A stretch of 64,000 nt of DNA from Orenia marismortui DSM 5156 (GTDB taxonomy: Bacteria; Bacillota; Halanaerobiia; Halobacteroidales; Halobacteroidaceae): positions 710,316 to 774,315 of the forward strand of contig NZ_KB900617.1 in the NCBI RefSeq assembly GCF_000379025.1, given 5' to 3'. Each line of letters starts with the position of its first letter. Positions within the stretch are counted from its first letter, which is position 1. Below, piece after piece: positions 55,618 through 62,873 of the stretch. Position numbers and translations under genes: made by a program. Under the pieces are notes generated by a model. It searched no databases, was not told where the DNA came from, and worked only from the letters and a program-made list of their open reading frames with translations.

Positions 55618-55652
55618 AGTTTCACCTCATAAATAATTTAAATTTTCAATTC

Positions 55653-56450
55653 TCAATTATTCTTTCTAACTATTGCATCCGTTACTTTTGCTGCTCGAAG
55701 GTTCTCTTTAATATCATGTACTCTAACTATATCTACCCCTTGCATAATTCCCATAACTGTAGTAGCTACTGTACCTTCTACTCTCTCCTTAGGTGGCAAA
55801 TCCAGTATATGACCTATCATCGATTTTCTAGAAGTACCAAGTAGGACTGGATATCCTAAATTCTTTAATTCTGATATATTTCTCATAATCTCTAAATTCT
55901 CTTCTTGAGTAGTACCAAAACCAACTCCAGGATCCAATATTATATTACTATCCTTAACTCCTGCCTGCTTAGCCACCTTAATACTTCTATTTAAAAAATC
56001 AGTCATAGCTTCCATAATACTAGTTCTCTCTTTATTACCACGAGCATTATACATTATTATTATTGGAATATCATACTCAGATACTACTTCTGCCATCTTT
56101 TCATCCCATTGCAAGCCCCAAACATCATTAATTATATCTACACCTATTTCTAAAACTGCCTTAGCCACTTCTGGCTTATATGTATCAATCGAGATTGGAA
56201 TACTAACCTTATCTTTAATAGCCTTAATTACAGGCTTCAATCTCTTTATCTCTTCTTTAGCTGATACTTTTTCTGCCCCTGGTCTAGTAGATTCAGCTCC
56301 AATATCAATAATATCTGCCCCCTGCTCAACCATCTGCTGGGCACGATAGATAGCATCTTCTAGATCAAAATAGTCACCCCCATCAGAAAAACTATCAGGA
56401 GTAACATTTAAGATTCCCATGATATGAGTTCTTGTACCAAACTTAAACAT
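55653..56450 (-). CDS. folP: Dihydropteroate synthase
   Basis: FolP joins pABA to the pterin pyrophosphate and is the sulfonamide target. The 265-residue TIM-barrel protein begins MFKFGTRTHIMGILNVTPDS at ATG 56450, with AAAGGAG upstream. It carries SFSDGG, DIGAESTRPGA, ISIDTYKPEVA, INDVWG, LDPGVGFG and GTSRKSMIG. The longer frame to 56504 is made of family B repeat sequence, so it is not coding. It needs pABA, whose local biosynthetic gene pabC is broken. Confidence 0.96.
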   Translation of the reverse strand: MFKFGTRTHIMGILNVTPDSFSDGGDYFDLEDAIYRAQQMVEQGADIIDIGAESTRPGAEKVSAKEEIKRLKPVIKAIKDKVSIPISIDTYKPEVAKAVLEIGVDIINDVWGLQWDEKMAEVVSEYDIPIIIMYNARGNKERTSIMEAMTDFLNRSIKVAKQAGVKDSNIILDPGVGFGTTQEENLEIMRNISELKNLGYPVLLGTSRKSMIGHILDLPPKERVEGTVATTVMGIMQGVDIVRVHDIKENLRAAKVTDAIVRKNN

Positions 56451-56464
56451 ATTATCAACTCCTT

Positions 56465-56575
56465 TCTTAAGTACAGTAACAGGTGATAGAGTGACGAGTA
56501 ACAAGTTAAAAGCTTTTTTTAATTATTACTCATTACTTGTTACTTCTTACTCTTCACTAATCACTGCCCTTTATC
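56465..56575. repeat. Dispersed repeat (family B copy) between folE and folP
   Basis: Two opposed blocks, gtgatagagtgacgagtaac and the attacttgttacttcttact type, flank a T-rich centre and form a loose inverted pair. The left block is in an open frame with folP and would mislead automatic start calling. Confidence 0.5.
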
Positions 56576-57123
56576 AAATTCATTACTTCAGCTCTACTAG
56601 CACTATCCTCTTTAAATATACCTCTTACTGCCGAAGTTATTGTTCTGCTTTCAGTCTTCTTAATCCCTCTCATAGTCATACACATCTGTTCTGCTTCTAC
56701 AATTACTAAAACCCCAAGAGGTTCTAATATCTTAACAATAGCATCAGCTATCATCTTATTCATCCTCTCTTGTAACTGAAGCCTTCTTGCTACTGTTTCT
56801 ACCAATCTAGCTAATCGAGAGAAACCAGTTATCCTACCTTCTTTAGGAATATAAGCTATATGTACCTTACCAAAGAAAGGTATTAAATGATGTTCACACA
56901 TAGAATAAAAAATTATATCTTTAACTAATATTAAATCTTCATAATCCATATCATCGGAAAAAAACTCTAAATGTTCTTCTGGATTCTGATTAGTACCTGC
57001 AAATATATCTTCATACATTTGAGCCACTCTTTCTGGTGTTCTCTGCAATCCCTCTCTAGTTGGGTCTTCATCAATGGCTTCCAATATATTTCTAACTGCT
57101 CTTTCTATCTTCTTCTTATTCAT
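56557..57123 (-). CDS. folE: GTP cyclohydrolase I
   Basis: FolE opens GTP to dihydroneopterin triphosphate, the first step of folate synthesis. The 188-residue protein starts [20 protein letters not shown] at ATG 57123. It has [20 protein letters not shown], the zinc motif [19 protein letters not shown], and a second zinc cysteine in [14 protein letters not shown], then [12 protein letters not shown]. The frame stays open a further 68 codons upstream, but that part encodes the C-terminus of a different protein (PabC). A GGGGTAGG site lies directly before the ATG, closely spaced, so a slightly different start or coupling to the remnant is possible. Confidence 0.95.
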   Translation of the reverse strand: MNKKKIERAVRNILEAIDEDPTREGLQRTPERVAQMYEDIFAGTNQNPEEHLEFFSDDMDYEDLILVKDIIFYSMCEHHLIPFFGKVHIAYIPKEGRITGFSRLARLVETVARRLQLQERMNKMIADAIVKILEPLGVLVIVEAEQMCMTMRGIKKTESRTITSAVRGIFKEDSASRAEVMNLIKGSD

Positions 57124-57438
57124 CCTACCCCACCCTTCTTCTAGTCCATATAATTGATTATTAAATTTTCTAACTAATTTATCAAATAGACCATTGTCGT
57201 TAGTATATCTCAATTCTTTTATTCTACTTAGCTTTATTAAATCCATTAAGCTATTAGTTAAGAAGGCACAATCAAAATTATCAATTTCATCTATTATGAT
57301 ATCATTAAACTCAACTTCAACATCCAAACTTTAAGCAATATTAACAACCTTAGCTCTGATTATACCAGGAAGTAATCCCAAAACACTTTGAGGTATATAA
57401 TACTTCATCACTTCTATTACATTATTTACACTCTCTAA
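57124..57438 (-). pseudogene. pabC: 5'-truncated aminodeoxychorismate lyase (pabC) remnant
   Basis: Directly upstream of folE and in the same frame lies the C-terminal third of a PabC/class IV aminotransferase. LGLLPGIIRAKVVNIA corresponds to the LPG(I)xR region, and [14 protein letters not shown] corresponds to the strongly conserved D-E-x-F-L-T-N-S-L-M region. A stop codon TAA (57331-57333) sits between them where a lysine codon is expected. Upstream of 57438 the frame ends in another stop and the N-terminal two thirds are missing. PabC makes pABA from aminodeoxychorismate. The original gene was probably the first of the folate operon. Confidence 0.8.
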
Positions 57439-57534
57439 TTATTATAATAATTTTATAATATCATCATATTATATTCAAATTAATCTTATATCTATCATAT
57501 TGCATTAATAAGTTTATACAATAAAAAATATTAT

Positions 57535-57572
57535 ATAAAAAGAGTGCCACTTTAAAGTGGCACTCTTTTTAT
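57535..57572 (-). terminator. Terminator of the TRAP transporter operon
   Basis: A perfect 38-bp palindrome (aaaaagagtgccacttt type) overlaps the TRAP stop codon and ends in T's. Confidence 0.9.
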
Positions 57573-59509
57573 GCGTTTTTTTCAACTATATAAGTAATTT
57601 TCTTATTTTGTAAAAACCATACTCCGCTCAGTACAATTAAACCAATTAGGTCAGTTTTCCACCCTGGAATTAACAAAGTAATTGCACTAGCTAACAATAA
57701 AATCTCTTCTATAATGCTTGTCTTTCTTTTTAAATAACCTAAAACTCCTCCCGCTAAGGCAAATACACCTAACAAAGAACTTAAGGTGATGATTACCACC
57801 TCTCCAACAGTAGTATTTAACAATAACATAGATGGATCATAAGCAAAAATAAAAGGAACTACAAATCCTGCTATAGCTAATTTAACAGCTGTAACTCCTG
57901 TTTTTAATGGATCAGATCCAGCAATTCCAGCTCCTGCATAAGCTGCCAAAGCTGCTGGAGGTGTTAAATCAGCAACTACACCAAAGTATAATACAAATAA
58001 ATGAGCTGCTAATAAAGGTACACCTAGCTTAACTAAAGCAGGTGCTGCAATAGATGCTAATACTATATAAGTTGCTGTTGTAGGTAATCCAGTTCCTAGT
58101 ATAGTACAAGCAACCATAGTAAAGAATAAAGCAGGGAATAACTTACCACCAGATAAAGAAAGGGTAATAGCTGTAAACTTTAATCCCAAACCAGTCAAAG
58201 TAGTAACCCCAACAATAAATCCTACACAAGCACAGGCAACAGCAACACCTAATGCTGCTTTAGCACCTTCCTCTAAAGTATCTATTAAATCCTGCAAGCT
58301 CATTCGAGTATCAGCCCTAACAAAGCATAGAACAAAGGAAAGAATAATCCCCATAAAAGATGCCTTTAATGGAGTATAGCCTTTAAATAGCATATAGAAA
58401 ATAGAGAACAAAGGTATAATCATATGGCCCCTTGTTATTAAAATATTTTTTATTTTCGGTACTTGATCCTTCTCTAAACCACTTAATCCTAACTTTTTAG
58501 CTTCAAAGTGAACCATTAAACCTACAGCTAAATAGTATAAAATCGCTGGTAAAATAGCTGCCTTCGCGATTTGGCTATAAGGAGTTTCAATAAACTCGGC
58601 CATAATAAAAGCAGCAGCCCCCATAATCGGCGGCATAATCTGGCCTCCAGTAGAAGCAGCAGATTCTACTGCAGCAGCAAACTTAGGCTTATAGCCAATA
58701 CTTTTCATCAAAGGAATAGTAAAAGACCCTGTAGCTACTGTGTTAGCAACAGAACTTCCTGAAATCGAACCCATTAATCCACTAGATACTACAGCAGCTT
58801 TTGCTGGTCCTCCAGTACTTCTACCAGCTAAAGCCATCGATAAATCAATAAATAAATCTCCTAAACCTGTTCGTTTAGCAAAAGATCCTAACAGAATAAA
58901 TAAAAATACATACTTAGCTGAAACACCTAATGGAGTACCAAAAATTCCTTCAGTCGTAAAGTACATATGACTCACAATTCTATCTATCGAAAAACCTCTA
59001 TGTGCCAATAGATTTGGCATCTGTTGTCCAAAATATGCATATAATAAGAATATAATAGATATAGCAGGTAATTCCCAACCTACAACACGTCTAGCTCCCT
59101 CTAAGACCAACAAAATAGCTATAATAGCCATAGTTTTATCAACCGCAGTATAGATTCCTGCTCTAGCTACTAAATCTCTATAGTTAATTACTAAATAAGC
59201 AGTTACAACAAGCCCTAAAACTGCAAAAATATAATCTAAAGCTGTTAAAAATTTATTATCTTTAACCTTTTTCTTAAACGGATATAATAAAAAGATTAAG
59301 ACTAACACAAAGCCTAAATGAACCGCTCTTTGTTTCAATGCCAATAAAATCCCAAAGCCTGCTGTATATAAGTGAAACACAGACATACCTACAGCAATTA
59401 ATGTAATAATAAGGGCCATAATCCCTTTATAATTTCTAATATTAGTTGCTGGATCAAATTCTTCTAATAACTCATCTACTTCATTTTCAGCTATTAATTC
59501 CTTAGCCAT
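57569..59509 (-). CDS. TRAP transporter permease, fused 4TM/12TM subunits
   Basis: The 646-residue protein fuses the small (DctQ-like) and large (DctM-like) TRAP membrane subunits, as found with TAXI-type binding proteins. It has about 17 hydrophobic segments. It shows LGSFAKRTGLGDLFIDLSMA, GSISGSSVANTVATGSFTIP (residues about 251-270), ASTGGQIMPPIMGAAAFIMA and GLPTTATYIVLASIAAPAL, typical of the large subunit. It is a secondary importer driven by Na+ or H+. Start: AAGGAGG before ATG 59509. It overlaps the DUF1850 gene by 16 bases. Confidence 0.93.
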   Translation of the reverse strand: MAKELIAENEVDELLEEFDPATNIRNYKGIMALIITLIAVGMSVFHLYTAGFGILLALKQRAVHLGFVLVLIFLLYPFKKKVKDNKFLTALDYIFAVLGLVVTAYLVINYRDLVARAGIYTAVDKTMAIIAILLVLEGARRVVGWELPAISIIFLLYAYFGQQMPNLLAHRGFSIDRIVSHMYFTTEGIFGTPLGVSAKYVFLFILLGSFAKRTGLGDLFIDLSMALAGRSTGGPAKAAVVSSGLMGSISGSSVANTVATGSFTIPLMKSIGYKPKFAAAVESAASTGGQIMPPIMGAAAFIMAEFIETPYSQIAKAAILPAILYYLAVGLMVHFEAKKLGLSGLEKDQVPKIKNILITRGHMIIPLFSIFYMLFKGYTPLKASFMGIILSFVLCFVRADTRMSLQDLIDTLEEGAKAALGVAVACACVGFIVGVTTLTGLGLKFTAITLSLSGGKLFPALFFTMVACTILGTGLPTTATYIVLASIAAPALVKLGVPLLAAHLFVLYFGVVADLTPPAALAAYAGAGIAGSDPLKTGVTAVKLAIAGFVVPFIFAYDPSMLLLNTTVGEVVIITLSSLLGVFALAGGVLGYLKRKTSIIEEILLLASAITLLIPGWKTDLIGLIVLSGVWFLQNKKITYIVEKNA

Positions 59510-59997
59510 TGTTTTATCCTCCTTGTCAACATTGCTAACTGACTTACATTTTCTACTTCTATTATTAATAAATTCTGAGGTCTTGTCATCTCATATAATT
59601 TGTACTCTTTATCTTCAACCAGAAATTTATGTTTAGCAAAATCACTAACTCTTACAGGAATATTGTCTAGAACTTTATTAATCCCATTAATTATAAACTC
59701 TTCATTCTCCACAATATAATCATATTCTTGAAGATAAGGTAATCCTGCACCATAAGACTCATACCGAGTTCCTGTTAATAAAATTTCACCATTCTCAACT
59801 TTAAAATAATCCCAAACCGGTGTTTTCTCCACAGAATGCATATATTCAATTGCAAATTCTAAATCTTCTACATTTGATTTTTGCCAAATTATTTTTCCAG
59901 AGTTAGCTTCTTTCATAACTAAAAAATCTTCCTTAAACAAACCAAACCCTATCAAAACCACTATCACAACTAATATGATGAATATAATTTTCTTCAT
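59494..59997 (-). CDS. DUF1850 protein of the TAXI-TRAP operon
   Basis: The 167-residue protein has an N-terminal membrane helix (MKKIIFIILVVIVVLIGFGL), then a soluble domain with FAIEYMHSVEKTPVWDYFKV and TRYESYGAGLPYLQEYDYIV. These mark the DUF1850 family that accompanies TAXI-type TRAP transporters. I prefer the ATG at 59997. A stronger AGGAGG site lies farther upstream at 60038-60043 and is separated from the ATG by a hairpin (60010-60034), so initiation is unusual. The role in transport is unknown. Confidence 0.83.
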   Translation of the reverse strand: MKKIIFIILVVIVVLIGFGLFKEDFLVMKEANSGKIIWQKSNVEDLEFAIEYMHSVEKTPVWDYFKVENGEILLTGTRYESYGAGLPYLQEYDYIVENEEFIINGINKVLDNIPVRVSDFAKHKFLVEDKEYKLYEMTRPQNLLIIEVENVSQLAMLTRRIKQWLRN

Positions 59998-60009
59998 AAA
60001 AATCGATAA

Positions 60010-60034
60010 CCGGACATTAATAATTAATGTCCGG
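60010..60034 (-). promoter_or_regulatory. Hairpin between ribosome site and start of the DUF1850 gene
   Basis: CCGGACATTAAT pairs perfectly with ATTAATGTCCGG around a single base. It lies between AGGAGG (60038-60043) and the ATG at 59997. Folding would bring the ribosome site to about 15 bases from the start. A seven-codon frame starting inside the hairpin also ends with TGA overlapping this ATG. Confidence 0.45.
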
Positions 60035-60098
60035 AAACCTCCTCTCAATAATCCTATTTTCATCTGGATCCAAAAAGATTATAATCAACTTTCAATAA

Positions 60099-61073
60099 TT
60101 ATTTTAATTCATCAAAATATTTCTGAGCTCCTGGATGAAGAGGAATTGTCATTCCATCTTGAGCAGTTTCAGCTTTAATATCCTTAGCTCTAGCATGAGC
60201 TTCTACTAAAGCATCACGATTTTCAAAAATTGCTTTAGTTATATTATATACTAGATCCTCAGATAGCTCTTCTTGAACAACCAAAGTAGCTTTTAAAGCA
60301 ACTGTATTTACTATTTGCTCTTGTCCATTATAAGTACCTGCTGGAATTTCTACTCCAGTCAAGAATGGATATTTAGAATTTAATTCATTTATTTGATCAA
60401 CAGTTAGATTCAATAATTTAATATCTTGAGTTGCTGCTACATCCATCACCGCTGCTGTCGGTACACCAGCAGTTAAGAATGCTGCGTCAATTTGTCTATC
60501 CTTTAATCTACTAGCAGCCTCTCCAAAGGATAAAAAATCCTCATCTATATCATCATAAGTCAAACCAAAAGTACTTAAAATCTGTTTAGCGTTTGCTTCT
60601 ACTCCACTACCTGGAGCACCTACTGCTACTTTTTTACCTTTAAGATCATCTATAGTTTTAATTCCAGATTCGCTTCTAACTACAATCTGAATAATCTCTG
60701 GATATAAAGTTGCAATACCTCTCATATTATTAACAGCATTTCCTTCAAAATCATTCTTTGCATTATAAGCATAGCTAGCAATATCATTTTGTAAAATAGC
60801 TAACTCTACTTCTTTCTTTTGAATCAAACGAGAATTTGTTACAGAAGCACCTGTAGACTGAGCTGATGCTTCAACATTATCAACATTTTCACTGATAACT
60901 TTAGCAATTGCTCCTCCTACGGGATAATAAGTACCAGAAGTACCTCCTGTTGCAATAGATAAAAACTTAGTTTTCGTCTTAGATGCTTCTTGATTTGATG
61001 AACACCCCACAACCAATAAACCTAATACTAATAATAAACTTAATACTATTCTCTTCTTCATTGTTAAAATCAT
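60099..61073 (-). CDS. TAXI family TRAP transporter solute-binding lipoprotein
   Basis: The roughly 324-residue extracytoplasmic binding protein has a lipoprotein signal (LLLVLGLLVVGCSS, cysteine at the lipobox). A TAXI domain follows, with FLSIATGGTSGTYYPVGGAI and DDLKGKKVAVGAPGSGVEAN. TAXI proteins often bind glutamate-like or aromatic acids; the ligand here is unknown. I use ATG 61073, with GGGAG upstream; ATG 61061 is equally plausible. It is first in an operon with DUF1850 and the fused permease, and a strong promoter lies upstream. Confidence 0.92.
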   Translation of the reverse strand: MILTMKKRIVLSLLLVLGLLVVGCSSNQEASKTKTKFLSIATGGTSGTYYPVGGAIAKVISENVDNVEASAQSTGASVTNSRLIQKKEVELAILQNDIASYAYNAKNDFEGNAVNNMRGIATLYPEIIQIVVRSESGIKTIDDLKGKKVAVGAPGSGVEANAKQILSTFGLTYDDIDEDFLSFGEAASRLKDRQIDAAFLTAGVPTAAVMDVAATQDIKLLNLTVDQINELNSKYPFLTGVEIPAGTYNGQEQIVNTVALKATLVVQEELSEDLVYNITKAIFENRDALVEAHARAKDIKAETAQDGMTIPLHPGAQKYFDELK

Positions 61074-61180
61074 TACTCCTTTCTCCCTTCTCATAATTAC
61101 TTTTATAAGTACTCTTTTTTTGCAAAAATAGACATATACTATTCAGATATCAAATGTCAAGTATATGTAAGCTCTATTCA

Positions 61181-61209
61181 ATTATATAGGTTTTTAGCTC
61201 TAATGTCAA
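61181..61209 (-). promoter_or_regulatory. Consensus sigma-A promoter of the TRAP operon
   Basis: On the minus strand a perfect TTGACA (61204-61209) and a perfect TATAAT (61181-61186) are separated by 17 bases. A second TTGACA (61155-61160) lies just downstream, with a weaker TATATG box near 61133. This suggests tandem promoters. Confidence 0.85.
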
Positions 61210-61289
61210 GCATATAATCATAATAATAACTTCCATTGTATAAATATTAACTTAAAAACCATTCTCTACTCAACAATATAATCAGATCA

Positions 61290-61329
61290 AAATAAGAACT
61301 ACGGTAGTTAACTACCGTAGTTCTTATTT
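61290..61329 (-). terminator. murI terminator
   Basis: A perfect 40-bp palindrome (aagaactacggtagtt type) lies eight bases after murI. Confidence 0.88.
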
Positions 61330-61336
61330 ATTAAAA

Positions 61337-62173
61337 CTATAAATTATTTTTTGACCATAAATCTAATCTTTGAAATTCTAACTCTTCAAAACCTAAAAAT
61401 TCTTTTCCTAACTTAACAAAATTTTTAGATAATCTATCTAAATCACTTACATAAAATTTATTGTCTTTTTTTTCTGTAGAATTATTTAACAAAGCATTAC
61501 TTTCTAGTATTTGTCTAACTTTTAAAGCAATACCTCGGCCTGGATAAATCAAATTTACTCTTTCTCCCATAACTTCCCTTATCACTCTTTCCAAATAAGG
61601 AAAATGAGTACAGCCTAATAATAAAGTATCTATGTCATTTTCCTTCAAAGAAGACAGATAACCTTCAACAACCTGCTTAGTTCTAGAACTATATAAATCA
61701 CCCATTTCAACTAAAGGTATAAATTCCGGACAAGCTTGATCAAAAATTTCTAATTTAGAATCTGATTTTCTTAATTTATTCTGATAAGCCCCACTATTTA
61801 TAGTTCCTTCTGTAGCAATAATCCCGACTTTTCTATTATTTGTAGCCAAAACCGCTTCTTCTACACCTGGCTGAATAGGACCTATAATCGGAATATCAAA
61901 TTTATTTTTTGCTGCTTCTAGGCCTGCAGCTGTAGCAGTATTACAAGCAATTATTATCATTTTAGCATTTATATTAACAAAATAATCAATAATCTTAAGA
62001 ACAAACCCTTTAACCTCTTCTTGTGATCTAGGACCATAAGGAAGATGAGCAGTATCACCAAAATAAACAATTTGCTCTTGAGGAAATTCTGATATTACCT
62101 CTTTTGCAATTGTCAATCCTCCTACACCTGAATCAAAAAGAGCTATTGGACCCTTTCTATCCATAGTCACCAT
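61337..62173 (-). CDS. murI: Glutamate racemase
   Basis: MurI makes D-glutamate for peptidoglycan. The 278-residue protein has IALFDSGVGGLTIAKEV (residues about 10-26), VYFGDTAHLPYGPRS, the first catalytic cysteine in IIACNTATAAGLEAA and the second in LLLGCTHFPYLERV, with GPIQPGVEEA. All active-site residues are present. It lies downstream of gerM and the amidase, as in many Firmicutes, but the usual next genes (rph, rdgB, yfcE) are about 14 kb away. Confidence 0.96.
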   Translation of the reverse strand: MVTMDRKGPIALFDSGVGGLTIAKEVISEFPQEQIVYFGDTAHLPYGPRSQEEVKGFVLKIIDYFVNINAKMIIIACNTATAAGLEAAKNKFDIPIIGPIQPGVEEAVLATNNRKVGIIATEGTINSGAYQNKLRKSDSKLEIFDQACPEFIPLVEMGDLYSSRTKQVVEGYLSSLKENDIDTLLLGCTHFPYLERVIREVMGERVNLIYPGRGIALKVRQILESNALLNNSTEKKDNKFYVSDLDRLSKNFVKLGKEFLGFEELEFQRLDLWSKNNL

Positions 62174-62338
62174 CCTATCTAGATGTTTATTTAAAATATA
62201 AAACAGTTCTATAAATTTTATTATTCACAAGCTAACCAGTATTAACTATATCATAATTAGCTTGATTTTAGTAATATTATTAGTATTATTATATGTTCTA
62301 TCTATTATAGTTATATATAAATTTAGACACAAAATAAA

Positions 62339-62358
62339 AGCGAGACAAAAGCCTCGCT
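62339..62358 (-). terminator. gerM terminator
   Basis: AGCGAGGC and GTCTCGCT pair (one G-U) around TTTT and are followed on the minus strand by TTTATTTTG. Confidence 0.85.
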
Positions 62359-62375
62359 AGTAAGAGTATTAAATT

Positions 62376-62873
62376 CTACTGAATTAATAACTTACTATTA
62401 AAACCTAAAGGTTTGTCTAACTCTAGATGTCCTACTAAAGTATCTATTTTCTTACCAGAAATTAGAATTCGAACCTGATCTATCTCCTCTAAAGAAGTGA
62501 GTGTATTCACAATAGAGTAAACAGTAATTATCTCTCCAGTACTTCCACCCCAATGCTTAGATTTTAGCTCTTTACTAAAATTGACTAAGGCAGTACCATC
62601 TTCTAATTTTATATCAATCAGCCTTGTCTGAGAAGGAATTGTAATTTCTAAATTTTTAGACTCTGGACCCTCAATAAGCTCTTCAACTATACTTTGATAT
62701 AAATTACTAACCTTTAACTTTCTGCTTTCAGGTAATAAATATTGAGCTTCCTTATCACTAAAATAAAGTTTAACCTCTCTAGTTTTAAAAAAGTTCAAAT
62801 AAGAAAAATACAAAATTAAAATAATCACCAAAATAGAGATCATGTATATTTTTTTAGATTTTAGATCAATCAT
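62376..62873 (-). CDS. gerM: GerM domain protein
   Basis: The 165-residue protein has an N-terminal membrane anchor (residues about 9-28) and one GerM domain (VKLYFSDKEAQYLLPESRKL to SLEEIDQVRILISGKKID). GerM of Bacillus takes part in sporulation and germination and joins spore-envelope assembly; GerM domains also occur in non-sporulation lipoproteins. The start ATG at 62873 shares a base with the amidase stop (TGATG), so the two are coupled. The Bacillus protein has two GerM domains, while this one is a single-domain form. Confidence 0.87.
   Translation of the reverse strand: MIDLKSKKIYMISILVIILILYFSYLNFFKTREVKLYFSDKEAQYLLPESRKLKVSNLYQSIVEELIEGPESKNLEITIPSQTRLIDIKLEDGTALVNFSKELKSKHWGGSTGEIITVYSIVNTLTSLEEIDQVRILISGKKIDTLVGHLELDKPLGFNSKLLIQ

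Noticed and set aside
56451-56504. FolP starting at 56504
   Set aside because: The extra 18 codons are family B repeat sequence, and a good ribosome site lies before the ATG at 56450.
57124-57327. FolE with a 68-residue N-terminal extension
   Set aside because: The extension matches the PabC C-terminus rather than FolE, and FolE proteins normally begin near the ATG at 57123.
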